From: Melitaea cinxia
Taxonomy: Eukaryota; Arthropoda; Insecta; Lepidoptera; Nymphalidae
DNA: 64,000 nt
Direction: 5' to 3'
Assembly: GCF_905220565.1 (NCBI RefSeq)
Contig: NC_059398.1
Coordinates: 5,541,177-5,605,176, forward strand
The notes under the pieces were generated by a model. It was not told the origin of the DNA. It saw only the letters and a program-made list of their open reading frames with translations, and searched no databases. Below, piece after piece: positions 43,660 to 55,488 of the stretch; within the stretch, counting starts at the first letter, position 1, and every line of letters begins with the position of its first letter. The translations under genes were made by a program, and so were the position numbers.

Positions 43660-45593
43660 CTCACTTCAGCCTATCGCAGTCCACTGCTGGACATAGGCCT
43701 CCCCAAGTTCGCGCCACACATCCCGGTCTTCCGCAATCCTCATCCAGCCTACACCGGCAATCTTACGTAGATCGTCGGTCCAACGGGCCGGAGGACGTCC
43801 CACACTGCGTTTGCCAAGTCGCGGTCTCCACTCTAGGACTCGTCTACTCCAACGGCCATCGGTCCTGCGACACAGATGACCAGCCCACTGCCACTACAAC
43901 TTGCTAATTCTGTGGGCTATGTCGGTTACTTTCGTTCTCTCGCGGATAGTCTCATTTCTAATCCTGTCCTTGAGAGAGACCCCAAGCATAGCCCGTTCCA
44001 TTGCACGTTGAGCGACTTTAAACTTGTGGACCAGTCCCTTCGTCAGTGTCCACGTCTCGGCTCCGTATGTTAACACAGGCAGGACGCATTGCTCGAAAAC
44101 TTTTGTCTTCAAGCATTGCGGAATCTTCGAAGTGAAGACTCGACGGAGTCCGCCAAACGCCGCCCAGCCCAACCGAATCCTCCTATCGGCCTCCTTCTCG
44201 AAGTTGTTGCGGCCTAGTTGGATAGTATGGCCTAGGTAAATATAATCCTGAACAACTTCGAGAAGGGTACCATCGACCGATACCGGTATCGGTATGACTT
44301 GGTTGTTAAACATAACTTTCGTCTTATCCAAGTTCATACAGAGACCGACACGTCGGGAGGACTGGTTTAGGCCGGCCAGCATTTGGCCTAACTCATCCAG
44401 CGTCTCCGCAAAGATGACAATATCGTCGGCGAAACGAAGGTGAGAGATGAATTCGCCGTTGACGTTGATGCCTCGTTCCCCCCAATCCAAGGTCTTAAAA
44501 ACATCCTCTAGCGCAGTGGTAAACAGTTTCGGTGATATTACATCCCCCTGTCTTACCCCACGCCGGATTGAAATAGGTCTTGTTCTTTGGACATTGACAT
44601 GAACGGTCATCGTCGCCGCGTCGTACATAGATTTCAGTACCTCGATATATCGCCAGTCGATATGACATCTCTGCAGAAAGTCTAGGACAGCCCAGGTCTC
44701 GACAGAGTCGAAGGCTTTCTCGTAGTCCACAAATACCATACACAGCGGTTGATTATATTCTTCCGTCTTTTGGATAATCTGCCGAACAGTATGGATGTGG
44801 TCCACGGTGCTGAAGCCATTTCGAAACCCAGCCTGCTCTGGTGGTTGGAATTCGTCGAGTCTTCTGGCGAGACGATTCGTAACAACCCTCGAAAACAGCT
44901 TATAGACGTGGCTCAGAAGTGAGATCGGTGTAGGAATATTAGGTTTTTGAGTGGACTGTATGTTTGACGCTCTTGCTGGTAGATAGTGGGCGGTTGACTT
45001 GATGGCTTTTTATGAATGCAAAACGACGGTTTTCACACTTAACTATTTATTACTCTTTTAAGCACAAGAAACACGTCTGCCTTGCCGGCGATCCAAAATC
45101 CGAGAGAGAGACAACAATGTATAAAAAGGATAACGAGCCAGACATGACGGATTGGAGTTACCATTTAAAAAATTTAAATAGCTACCTTATTAAATGCTAA
45201 TTACAATATTGTCTTTTGTTGGTGTTTCCAACAATCGGTCTGTAATTCTTTCACAGAGACTTATCGCCTCTCTTAAAGAACAGCACCACCACACTCCTGG
45301 ACCACGCCTCCGGCGTGGTACCTCGGTGGATGACGGCGTTAAATAGTCTTGCCAAGGCTTTCAGGACAGGTCGCCCTGCGGCTTTAAGAAGTTCACTGGT
45401 AACTCCGTCGTCCCCCGGGGCCCTCCCGTTTTTAAGCTGCGCGAGCACAGCACCAATCTCATCCTCTTCGAAGTCCGGGATACACTCCGAATAATGGCGC
45501 AACAATGGTGCCCGTGGATCTTCGGTGTCCCAAGTCGCAGGCTTGCGTGCGCTCAACGAGTACATTTATTTATTATATTATTTCATTATTTTA
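43660..45593 (-). mobile_element. RTE-type LINE, 5'-truncated, split by a solo LTR
   Basis: Reverse transcriptase runs on the minus strand from 45565 down to about 43894. The 5' part (45251-45565) encodes LKNGRAPGDDGVTSELLKAA and WSRSVVVLFFKRGD. The 3' part (44805-43894 plus upstream frame to about 44924) encodes PISLLSHVYKLFSRVVTNRL, FVDYEKAFDSVE, RRGVRQGDVISPKLF, the FADDIVIF catalytic site, MNLDKTKV and YLGHTIQLG. The 3' tail is the CACTGCTGGACATAGGCCTC type (reverse). TTATTTTTAGCCA flanks both ends (43647-43659 and 45594-45606), a probable 13-bp TSD. The endonuclease is missing, and a W-to-stop change lies just upstream of the LTR insertion. The frame opening at 44805 starts with GTG and is simply the middle of the protein. 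Confidence 0.85.
44924..45238 (-). mobile_element. Solo LTR inside the RTE LINE, 5-bp TSD
   Basis: The LTR is 44929-45233 (305 bp). On the plus strand it begins TGTAGGAATATT and ends TGTTTCCAACA, so it has TG..CA ends. It is flanked by ATCGG on both sides (44924-44928, 45234-45238), and removal restores the reading of the LINE (KNYRPI continuing to SLLSH). On the minus strand a TATA-like TTTTTATACATTG precedes an AATAAA, suggesting minus orientation. No internal retrotransposon genes are present. A 62-codon frame inside is spurious. The superfamily cannot be decided from the LTR alone. Confidence 0.85.
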
Positions 45594-45606
45594 TTATTTT
45601 TAGCCA

Positions 45607-46166
45607 ACCGATAACTCAAAAAATACTTTCTCAACATTTTTGAAATCCCTTCTTGAATTACTTTTGCAGTATAGAATTAATGTACTCTTTATTAAAGTTC
45701 CATCATTAGAGTTTAGACTGGGCATTTATATGTCTACCGGATCAGTGCCTTTTATGTACCTATATATATTTATAATTGTATATAAGTATACTATTATACA
45801 GACATTTCTATTTATGGGTATGAGAAAAAAAAACACGAAGAAATATGAATATATAAGCAATATAGATGAATAAAGATGCATTAGAACTTTGATATTTAAA
45901 TTATATCGTTAATCCTTTCTGACCTGACGAATTACGATCAATTCTGTAAATTGTTAAACAAGTCATGAAATTTTCAATCCTACAAATCCTATTTTCCCAG
46001 TTTCTATAATCTTTACAGTTTTAAACACTTGCGTAATATCCATTTAGGTCTTAGGAAGATTTATATTGAAAGTCTAGTCATAACAACGACAGCTGCACCA
46101 CGTTTTCGGATAATAATAAAAAATAATCAATACTTGAGCATTATACGTCTGTCAAAACATATACCT
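45607..46166. other. AT-rich stretch
   Basis: A 77-codon frame (45640-45873) is AT-driven, with no recognised domain. Nothing else was seen. Confidence 0.35.
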
Positions 46167-46592
46167 AATAATAATTGAGTTTGCAAGCAAATGAAATAAA
46201 ACCGACTTCAATTTTATCGACAAGTAAATACAACGTAGGTAGACGACAAATTAGACAAGTAAATACGCATTATCAAAGATTACTCCAAAAGTTGTAATCA
46301 GATCTCGATGAAATTTAAATGTGACCACATGATAAACATCGGCTTTCGATTAAATTAAAAATCATCAAAATCGGTACACCCAGTAAAAAGTTATGCGGAT
46401 TTTCGAGTTTCCCTCGATTTCTCTGGGGTCCCATCATCAGCTCCTGGTTTCCTTATCTTATCTCCTGGTTTCCTTAGCTTTCCAACAAAAAAGAATTATA
46501 TCGGTTCATAAACGACGAAGTTATCTCCGAACATACATTTAAATATACGATCGAATTGAGGAACCTCCTCCTTTTTTGAATTCGGTTAAAAA
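46167..46592 (+). mobile_element. AACCGACTTC-family repeat, internally deleted
   Basis: From AATTGAGTTTGCAAGCAAAT to CTCCTCCTTTTTTGAATTCG, then GTTAAAAA; CTCCTGGTTTCCTTA is duplicated inside. Confidence 0.75.
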
Positions 46593-47823
46593 AGCTTAAA
46601 GATTCAAATACAAGATTCCATAATATAAAATTACGGACAAAGTTTTGATAGCAATGTTACATTGAATAAAAGATAATAATAAGGCTTATTTAACAAAAAC
46701 AGAACAAATATTTCCCATAGCGAAATCGGGCTTCTGGATATTTGGGCACGTTTTCTATTACTTTATCTCTTCCACCGCAACAAAAATATGTTACAAGGTA
46801 TCAATAAGTATTTGCAAAGTAATTAATAGTTATATTGGTTTGATTGTTGGTATTGTATGAAACATCAATAAGCATTCCTGCATAGTCCAAACTGATATAT
46901 AGGCAAGGCTGGCGTTTTCGATATCGATTCGACGATCGATCGATTCGATCTGTTCGACGTCGTAGATTAAATTAGGTAATGATTTATTCAAGATGTTAGA
47001 TTTTTTTTATGAAACTGAATAAATTACCTTCCTTAGAAGGGAGAGCACGTTACCTTTGGTGTCTTTAGATATCTCAAACATCGAATAATGATTATTGCTT
47101 AGGCACGTTTGCTATTAGGAAAATTAATTTCATTTTCAAAAATCCAAGTGAAAATATATAACCAATCACTAAGAAATAAACTGAAATATTCCCAAGAACT
47201 AAAAAAATATATAAATATCAAATAATCGAGTAAAAACTAATAATAGAAATATTATTTTAGACTTAGTTTCAATTTTTTCCTATTACATATAAATATTAAA
47301 AGTCGAAATATTCCGAAATCTTGTGTTTTAAGATCATTAAACTTGTACTTTATGCATATCTTCTCATTCTCTTAAAGTTCAAAATGTACTCATACTATTG
47401 AATTATTCTAGCGGACACACTTTTGCACTTATAATATTAATATGAATATTTTAAATTTGACCGCAACACTTTTATAAAAAACCTATTTGTTATAATGTCC
47501 AAATAAAAATATTTATTATTTATATATTTTATTGCATATTTGTTTATAAATATCGCAAAAGAAAATTACAATATCCAAATTTTAGGACAAAGGTAGTCTT
47601 ATCATAAACAATATAAAATATCTAACGCATAAACCGCTAAAAAGGTAATAAAAACAACTATAAAAAAGATAACAAAAATTAATATCATATGGAGTTATGG
47701 ACAACACAATAGCGCCACACTTTCATATGGACAATCAATCTATCACAACAATTTAATGAACTTTGATGAAGGCCGTCAATCACTCATAATAGAAAAACAA
47801 ATCCTACATTTTGTTTATCAAAA
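46593..47823. other. AT-rich stretch with a CGAT-rich patch
   Basis: At 46918-46960 there is a dense run of CGA/TCG words (ATATCGATTCGACGATCGAT). Otherwise nothing was recognised. Confidence 0.35.
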
Positions 47824-48205
47824 TCTATAAAGAAAAATGAATTGCCGAAATGTAAGTAGCGCATATCTTCCGAACGACTGCATCAAATTGTATATTATTA
47901 TATACTATTATATATTATATATTTTTTGACTTCGTTATTGCTAGGACAGGTTTGTGTTAAATCCGGGGCGAGGTGGCGAATGCTAACGCGACCCCATCTC
48001 GCCCTACCTAGGCGGACGACTGCTCACACGTGGTGGTTTTTAGTCAGTAGGAGTCTGACATAACCCTCTGGTGCCCCGCGCTGGAGGGTATCCATGATGG
48101 ATTTTCCCCACGTAAAAAAAATGGTTTGTGTTAAATATAATAAAAAAAATATGACAATTATACGGCAATGAAATATGGTTGTAAGAAATTCGCCGGGTCA
48201 ACTAG
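47824..48205 (+). mobile_element. Non-autonomous Helitron containing a SINE-like insertion
   Basis: Starts TCTATAAAGAAAAATGAATT after an A and ends AATTCGCCGGGTCAA, CTAG, T. The GGGTCA-CTAG end resembles the 3' end of the Lep1-type Helitrons as I remember them. The 160-bp SINE-like element at 47963-48122 is inserted inside it. Confidence 0.6.
47949..48136 (+). mobile_element. 160-bp SINE-like retroposon with perfect 14-bp TSD
   Basis: The insert 47963-48122 is flanked by GGTTTGTGTTAAAT at 47949-47962 and 48123-48136. The body runs from GGGGCGAGGTGGCGAATGCT to GATGGATTTTCCCCACGTAA and a short A-run. It is the same length and has nearly the same sequence as 20357-20516. Confidence 0.9.
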
Positions 48206-48914
48206 TATTAGATAATAAGTATATTGCTACTAGCTAGCTTACTAAAAGCTTAATATTGATACATATGTTTGAAGCATGTAAAAAATGCTTATAAAAATAC
48301 AATTTTATTAACAAAGCTCATGTGATATTCCCTAGAGTTTTCAGCTCAATTTATATACGTTGAAAACGACAATAGATCAAAGTATCACGTATTGCGTTGT
48401 AAGAGAATCGACTCTAAGCTCTGATTACTATTATTTATTGAGAATTCAAGATGGGAAACACCATCGGTTTGTTATATTTATCTCTAGCCGTGGTCGTGCG
48501 AGACATTTTTATCAGATATGATTTTTATTCGTAATTTCCAAGCCTTACTCTTTTTAATACCTACAATAAAAATTCCAATCATAGTAATCTAAATTTATTC
48601 TTTTATTTTGATTTAGAATACTAAGTTTTTATTGAAAAACCGTTTATATCTTAACTTGGCCAAAGAACAGAAGACATGAATATTTTTGAAACAGGTCGCA
48701 CGTGCAATCCTGGTTAGAAATTTAACTACTGAATTATAAGTCTGCGGTGTTAGCAAATATCTTGAGAAATCCTCTTGCTAAAATGCTAAAATAAATCGAC
48801 TGTGAAACTATGGGGCGATTCTAGAAGCCAAGTAGGTATATAGGTACTATAAATATGGTTTTTGCGATTCTTTCATAAATAGATTATCCTTTCATAAAAA
48901 GCTTTTTTTAAATA
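48206..48914. other. AT-rich stretch
   Basis: Nothing recognised. Confidence 0.35.
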
Positions 48915-49110
48915 TATCTTATATATAAAATTCTCGCGTCACTATGTTAGTTAAAATACTCCTCCGAAACGGCTGGACCGATTTTTATGAAATATTGTGT
49001 GCATATTGGGTAGGTCTGAGAATCTGCCAACAACTATTTTTTATAAAACTAAATTATAGGGGGGGGGGGGGGTTAAGGGGGTTAATAACATATTGGGCTT
49101 CTAGTACGAG
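48915..49110 (+). mobile_element. Repeat of the TATAAAATTCTCG family with 14-G run
   Basis: ATATATAAAATTCTCGCGTC, CTCCTCCGAAACGGCTGGAC and GGGTAGGTCTGAGAATCTGC match 3985-4206 in reverse. A run of 14 G lies at 49059-49072. Confidence 0.5.
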
Positions 49111-49449
49111 TGCGACTAATTATTATGTTATTGTGTCCTTTTAATAAAATCTTTCCGGGATGAAACAATTTTAAGGATAATTAACTATTATCAATATATA
49201 CAGAAGTTATCGTATTCAAAAAAAATCAACATACTCTTCAACTTCACATATACAATATTAATGCGATGTTTAAATTTTAATATTTTTCAATTTTTTACAT
49301 GTTTATATCCTAAGTATACGTGTATACCTTTACATGGCGTAGTAATCTATTCATTTATATATCTCACATACATTTTAGTCGTGATCTAATCATAAGCAAG
49401 GTGTGTGCGTCCGACTGTCCGACGGAATAATAGACAATTTCCCTATTAA

Positions 49450-49760
49450 GTAATCAGTCGTTATCAGTGCTTACGATCACCGGGAATGACGGCTTTACGT
49501 GTTCTTTGAGCCAAGGCGAGACTTACGTGAACAAACAGCCAAACAGAATTTGTGTAAAAGTAAATGTTCATTCTGGGTAGTAAATCTGCGGCTAAAAATA
49601 ACACAGTCGCCAGTCAAAAAATTAAACTCCTAAAAATCAGGTAATGTTTGGAAATTGAAACACGAACACTCAGACACGACAAAAATCTGTTTTGCATAAG
49701 CAAACATTTACCACAGGTAAAGTCAAGCCTGTGGCCACTAGCACACTAGCCTGTCGTCAC
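49450..49760 (-). mobile_element. Old SINE fragments
   Basis: GATCACCGGGAATGACGGCT, then TTACGTGTTC, resembles the middle of SINE family 1. The following part (AAGCCTGTGGCCACTAGCAC) resembles a tRNA-like head. It is highly diverged. Confidence 0.35.
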
Positions 49761-49890
49761 GACCACTCTATATACTTACTCTATCTTGGGTTTCCTGAAA
49801 GAGAATGATATATTAGTAATAACGCTTTGTTTTAACATCTATTGCTTTATTCCCAATAGAAAACTCACTTTGAAGTTCGTCAAAGTATTT

Positions 49891-50015
49891 GTATTGTATT
49901 GTATTGTATTGTATTGTATTGTATTGTATTGTATTGTATTGTATTGTATTGTATTGTATTGTATTGTATTGTATTGTATTGTATTGTATTGTATTGTATT
50001 GTATTGTATTGTATT
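49891..50015. repeat. (GTATT)25 microsatellite
   Basis: A perfect run of 25 GTATT units (125 bp), then GCATT. Frames reading VLYCIVLYCI or YNTIQYNTIQ across it are artefacts of a 5-bp unit that lacks stops. Confidence 0.95.
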
Positions 50016-50830
50016 GCATTTTTATAATTTTTCCTTTAATTAAATAAAAATATATTCATTTAATTTACAAGTTAATAAACTTTATGTTCAAATAAATCAC
50101 TCTAAGATAATTTTAGTGTCATAAATTTTTTCATCCATAAATCTCTCGATATTTTTGTGAAATAGATATCGTAACGATATTTATAGCCAGATCACGTAAC
50201 ATGACATTTAACCATGAAAATTAATTTCGCTGATGTTGAAAATTGAGTAGGCTCAACAATTTTTAAGCTGCATGAAACTTTTATAAGTCTCAAACAATAA
50301 CTGCTACTACGCCCTGTACCTATACATCCTAAAAGATGGCTAGGATTCACTAAATAGTTAACACGTTTTACAAACATATTGTTATTAAAACACCTGTAGA
50401 ATCTATTTACTAATACTGTACCTACACAAATCGTACAAAATATCGAAATAACTGTAGAAGTAACACACTATAGAAGAAAATTTGCCTACTTATACATTTA
50501 GTAATTTTAGTAAAGACTACTAGAACCTTTTAAAGAAATTATAACTTTATTAAACGAAATTACACCCCATTTTAGTCATCGAGTTTCTTCAATTCAATCT
50601 GGCTTTAATAAAAAAATTAAATAAATAATAATTATTTTTTATCATTAAATAGGTACATACAATTTACTTTGCCATACATGAAAATAAATATTAAATATAC
50701 GCTCTTGTGAGTTCGATTTTAATTTTCAATGGCTTTACGCTATTTTCAAAGATGCAGGTGAAGTGAATTTGACGCAGTTTCAATTATCGCATTAATTGTT
50801 TGCTTCAGTGTCCTTGTAGCTCACATTATA
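50016..50830. other. AT-rich stretch
   Basis: Nothing recognised. Confidence 0.35.
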
Positions 50831-51102
50831 TAATTGTTTGTTCGCTAACGAAAAAAAAACTGACTTCGATTACATCGACAGGTAATACAGGTAGTACCTA
50901 CAGGTAGACGAAAAAAATGTTAATTAAATTCGCATTATTAGAAATAGCTCAAAATTTACTCTTCAGATCTCAATCTAAATTGAACATTTCGACGACAAAA
51001 AAAAACATCGAAATCGGTCCAAAAAGTTATGAGGTAAATATGAGGGAACACACTAAAAACAGTCAAATCGAGAATTCTCCTTTTTGAAGTCGGTTAAAAA
51101 GG
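50831..51102 (+). mobile_element. AACCGACTTC-family repeat, short diverged copy
   Basis: From TAATTGTTTGTTCGCTAACG, then an A-run and CTGACTTCGATTACATCGAC, to TTCTCCTTTTTGAAGTCGGT, then TAAAAA. Confidence 0.7.
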
Positions 51103-51367
51103 AGCTGAATCTACGTTTGTCGGTATGTTATCTTTATTTACTATTACCTTCGTTAATTGTGAACCGATTTTAATTTAATTTTTTTTTCTTTTTGTTTGAA
51201 AAGACAATCTCGAAATTTACTTACATAATAATTTTTTGCGTTTCCCATGGCGCTGACGGCCTTACGACCTTTTTCACGATACCGTGAACATCATCGATAG
51301 CACAAATCGCAACGACCTACCTTCCTACGACTTTTTTCACTTTCACTTCTGCTATGTGTGGATTGCA

Positions 51368-51400
51368 CACACACATACACACACACACACACACACAAAC
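51368..51400. repeat. (CA)n microsatellite
   Basis: CA dinucleotide run of about 30 bp with one interruption. Confidence 0.85.
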
Positions 51401-51504
51401 TTGTTATTTATATTTTCAATTTAGGATCCTGGTTTTAATCGTCTTTTACCTTTTATTCATTTTGAATTGAGATCACACATATAACATGGGATATTAAAAC
51501 GATA

Positions 51505-51680
51505 TCCCTACTAATATTATAAATGTGAATGTAAGTTTGTTTGTTACGCTTTCACGCGAAAACTACCTAACCGATCATCATGTAACTTTGTACACATATT
51601 TTTAAAGATATTAGAAGTAACATAGGATACTTTTTTATTGAAAAAAATTCAATGCGAGCGAAGCCGCGGGTAAAGGCTAG
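51505..51680 (+). mobile_element. Non-autonomous Helitron, TACTAATATTATAAAT family, complete
   Basis: Starts TCCCTACTAATATTATAAAT and ends GCGAGCGAAGCCGCGGGTAA, AGGCTAG, T. It is 176 bp with no coding capacity and shares the 5' motif with 23880-24436. Confidence 0.75.
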
Positions 51681-51904
51681 TACACCTATAAATAGAGAAA
51701 AAGTTATTGTACAGCGACAAGATTATGACATTCTTTTGTTAATCAAATATATGGGTGCCTTATAAACCCAGCGGTTATGACACTACAACGGACGTGACGT
51801 GAATCAACGTAATGGCGATGTATCATGGTCCAATTACATCTTGCAAGGTTGCTTTCATACCAACTAAATTAAAATTTAAATTGTAACATACCTACTTTTT
51901 AATG

Positions 51905-52070
51905 TATATTTTTAATTTGACAAACTTTATTTATTTATTTATACTTTATTGTACATCACAAATACCTTATAAAACATAATTTTATGATTAGAAGTTACAG
52001 ATTGTCTAATAGTTACTATAGGCGGACTTATGGCTAACTAGCCATTTCTTGCAACAAAACCAAATTTAAT
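51905..52070 (-). mobile_element. LINE 3' end
   Basis: TTTATTTATTTATACTTTAT, TGTACATCACAAAT and AGGCGGACTTATGGCTAACT resemble the reverse complement of a LINE 3' UTR; the same type occurs at 60036-60170. Confidence 0.5.
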
Positions 52071-54154
52071 TGTACAAATTTAAACTGTATTTCTATATAT
52101 CGTTTATAATTATGTAGTTATCACTGTTTAATTTAAGCTCTTCAGCAAAAAATCTATAATTTATTAATACTATAAACTAACAAAAAAAAATTTTTTCATA
52201 TAAAATTAATAAGAATCGATGTCTTGGCATACAACAACATAAACAGAACCATAAAAGGGAAACTAAATGTTTCTACCGAATGTCTTCAAATGGGCAGTCG
52301 TAAAATCCCGAATTTCAGATACTAGTAACAAATAAGTCATTATAATTCTCAGATGTAATATTTCAACAATAAACGAAAGTTTAAGGACGAGATATGTAAA
52401 TTTTATTGTTTCTAAGCAATTCTAAAATAAAATTAACTTTACGTCTAAGATGCGTACTGAATAAGCCAAGACTTGTAAAAGAGTTACATAATGCTATCAA
52501 AGTGTGTAAATATAATAATAATAACAATATTTTCACGTATTTTATTAAAGTAATAATTACATGCTCATTACTTGCCTTTATGATTCAAAAACTTAATTTT
52601 TAGCTTCGTTTGATGAAAAAGATCAAGAGAAATTATAAGTATACAAAATTGAAAAGTTTTTAGTTAAATTTCGTGTAAAAAAAAACGATATTTAAAAATA
52701 TCACGTGAACTTCTAAAGAACGAATATTATTACAATTAAGGTAAATTGAAACAAACAATAAATATGAGAAGCACAAATTCGCCGAGAGGAATGAATGATA
52801 TGAACAAATCTCGCCAAATTATAATACTTTACGTATTACTTCAACATTGTGTATAGACAATACAAAATGATTTGGTATGTTTTCTACGAAGTATTTGCTA
52901 GCACGGATAAAAGTTTGATTGTTTTTAATTATTTTTTATTATTATTTAAAAACAACTTCCAAGTTCCTTTAAAAAGGTATAAATTAGTCACCTCTTTTGA
53001 TTCTTCTGCACTTGTAATAAAGTGCAAGATATTTTTTATAAAAAGAAACTATTTTGTAACGCGATCGCTAGCTGTGATATAGAAGCGAATGTCAAGAATA
53101 AGCATAAAATATTTGAAACTGTGAATACTTTTGCTCAGTATACTTTTATATAGATAATTATTATTGATGATAATCTTCTGAATTAGCGAAATAAAATTAT
53201 ACCTAAAGACGATAAATCACTTGCCATTAAACCACCGATGGATAGATATCTAGTTTCGACAATTCAAGACAACCTGATTGTTCCGTTTTTTATATAATTT
53301 TAAGTTTAATATACTATAAAAGTGTGTTATTTTCCAAAGTATATACAAAACTGCGTCATGTCATTGCTTTCAAAACCTTATTATTTGAAATTATGCAAAA
53401 AATACACGTTGTAGTAACACGACGAAAAACAAACAAGTTTACACCTCGACGTCTATGGTAACCTTTAGTACTTAGTCAAAATTATAATGTCCAAATATAA
53501 AAAATCATCTGTGCATAAACAGAATTTTAAATTACGGCATTATGATTGTGATCTACTGGACCATCTCGATTCTACGATTTTTACGACGTTCACACTCGTG
53601 ACTACTGCTCTGGTAAATGAAAGTCATGACGCGTAATGATTTCAGACCATCCACACCATCCACCATAAAAAGATATTCTAATGGAAACATTATTTAATAG
53701 GGCTGGTGGTTCTAGATATAAACGCATATTGTGAACTTCTTAGCTTAATAATATTAAAATATATTTTAAGTGTGTAGAGTATATACTTTCAAAAATATTT
53801 AATCCTTACAGACTAAGAAAACACAAAAAGAGAGATTAAACTATAAGTACGTATATTAAAATTATATTTGAAATCATCATTTTGTTTAAAATCGTTAAAA
53901 AAAATTAAAAATTTTACTTGGCATGTAAATGTCAGCTGAAAATTTTCCGCAGAAATTGTTAATAAACATTTGAACTTGTCTGATACTTATTATATAAACT
54001 GAAACTACATTGGTTTTGACTAATAACATGTCACTAGTGATGGAGGTCTATAGATTAAAGATCGTAATAGAAAATGCTTTCACGAGTAAAATGTCAAGAA
54101 TAATTGATTAAAATAAAACACATTTACTAAAAGTGACAAATATTGAATAATAGT
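52071..54154. other. AT-rich stretch, about 2 kb
   Basis: Two short frames (52406-52603, 52849-53082) lack any domain or coding-like composition. No repeat was recognised. Confidence 0.4.
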
Positions 54155-54790
54155 TTTTAACCGACTTGTAATAAAGGAGGGTTTCTCAATTCGACTGTAT
54201 TTTTTGTGTGAATATATATACATATATATAAATAAATAGGTGACCAACAAGGGTAAGGCTAGTAATCTGTAACACCAGAAGCATCGCAAGTGCGTTGCCA
54301 ATACTATCCCTTTACTACCCCAGTCGGTCTTCTCCATATTTTGAGCAGGAAAATCTCCGCTGTACTCTACCTCAGTTAATCAAATAATTATTAAAATGTG
54401 CAATAATAATTGACAAGCCTTTGACCACCTTTTGATTCAAACAAGAATTATCGAAATCAGTACACCCATTAAAAAGTTATAAGGTTATAATACAACATAG
54501 GTCGTCGAAAAAATAATCAAGTAAATACGCATTATTAGCGATAACTGTAAAAGTACAGGTCATATCTAAATTAAATTTAAATGAGACCACATAACACGCA
54601 CCAATTTTTGATTAAAAAAATCATAGAAATCGGTCCACCCAGTCAAAAGTTCTAGGGTAACACATGTAAAAAAATACAATCGAATCGAAAACCTCCTTTT
54701 TTTGGATTTGGTTAAAAAATCAACTCAACACATGTAAAAAAATGCAATCGAATCGAAAACCTCCTTTTTAAGATTGGGTTAAAAAATCAA
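54155..54790. mobile_element. Composite of AACCGACTTC-family pieces and a LINE tail
   Basis: 54155-54210 is a minus-strand end (TTTAACCGACTTGTAATAAA). 54215-54400 is a LINE 3' fragment in minus orientation (AGCATCGCAAGTGCGTTGCC, CCCCAGTCGG). 54420-54720 is a plus-strand body ending TTTTTTTGGATTTGGTTAAA. A tandem copy of the last 60 bp follows to about 54787. Confidence 0.6.
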
Positions 54791-55488
54791 CTCCAACACT
54801 TTCGTGGCGAACCCTGGCAAAACGGTACAATGACCTTGTGCAGAGATTTACAGATCTTAAATAAAAAAATAATACTACGAGACATCTAGCTTTTATTTGA
54901 TACAGTACAATAAAAAATGGAAGACTGCTTGACACTCAAAAAATATACGTACATCAACTGAATTTTTCCAGGTTTTACCAAGTCACTTTCAAATTAGAAA
55001 CAAAGTTATCTAACAGTTAAAATTATTTTTTGTCATAATACAACATAACGAGACAAATGATAAGCATTATATTATATTGATTATAGCTTCTCATACTAAT
55101 ACTTGGCTTGAACGGAATATGTAAATAGTTTTTGTTACAATAGGTTACTTATTTACAAAGTATGCACTTTTAATACGACTTTGTAAAAATTTAACCACAT
55201 AAAATTTAGTAGATATGTAGATTTCACGATTGATATCCACGATTTTTTTAACATAGCCAGTACGAGTACAATCTTGTAGTAATGAATTTAAAAATGAATG
55301 GACTGTAAGTTCATAAATTCTGAAAGTATTAATATTATTACATCGACAACCAAACGCCTATGGAGTTAATGTCTGTTGTGTGCGCGTAACAATAGCTATA
55401 AACGATAAGTACTATTTGAACTCCAATAAAAAATATTCGAAGCCAATCAAGGTATATTTATATTTAAAAAAAGGTTTAAAATACTTAC
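54791..55488 (-). other. Start of receptor intron, no second exon seen
   Basis: Sequence directly downstream of the GTAAGT donor at 55488. No frame resembling the next part of the receptor (TM4 onward) was recognised. Confidence 0.4.

Noticed and set aside
45012..45200. 62-codon frame with Lys/His-rich product
   Set aside because: It lies entirely inside the solo LTR at 44929-45233.
49786..50043. Frames rich in VLYCI and YNTIQ
   Set aside because: They come from the (GTATT)25 microsatellite.
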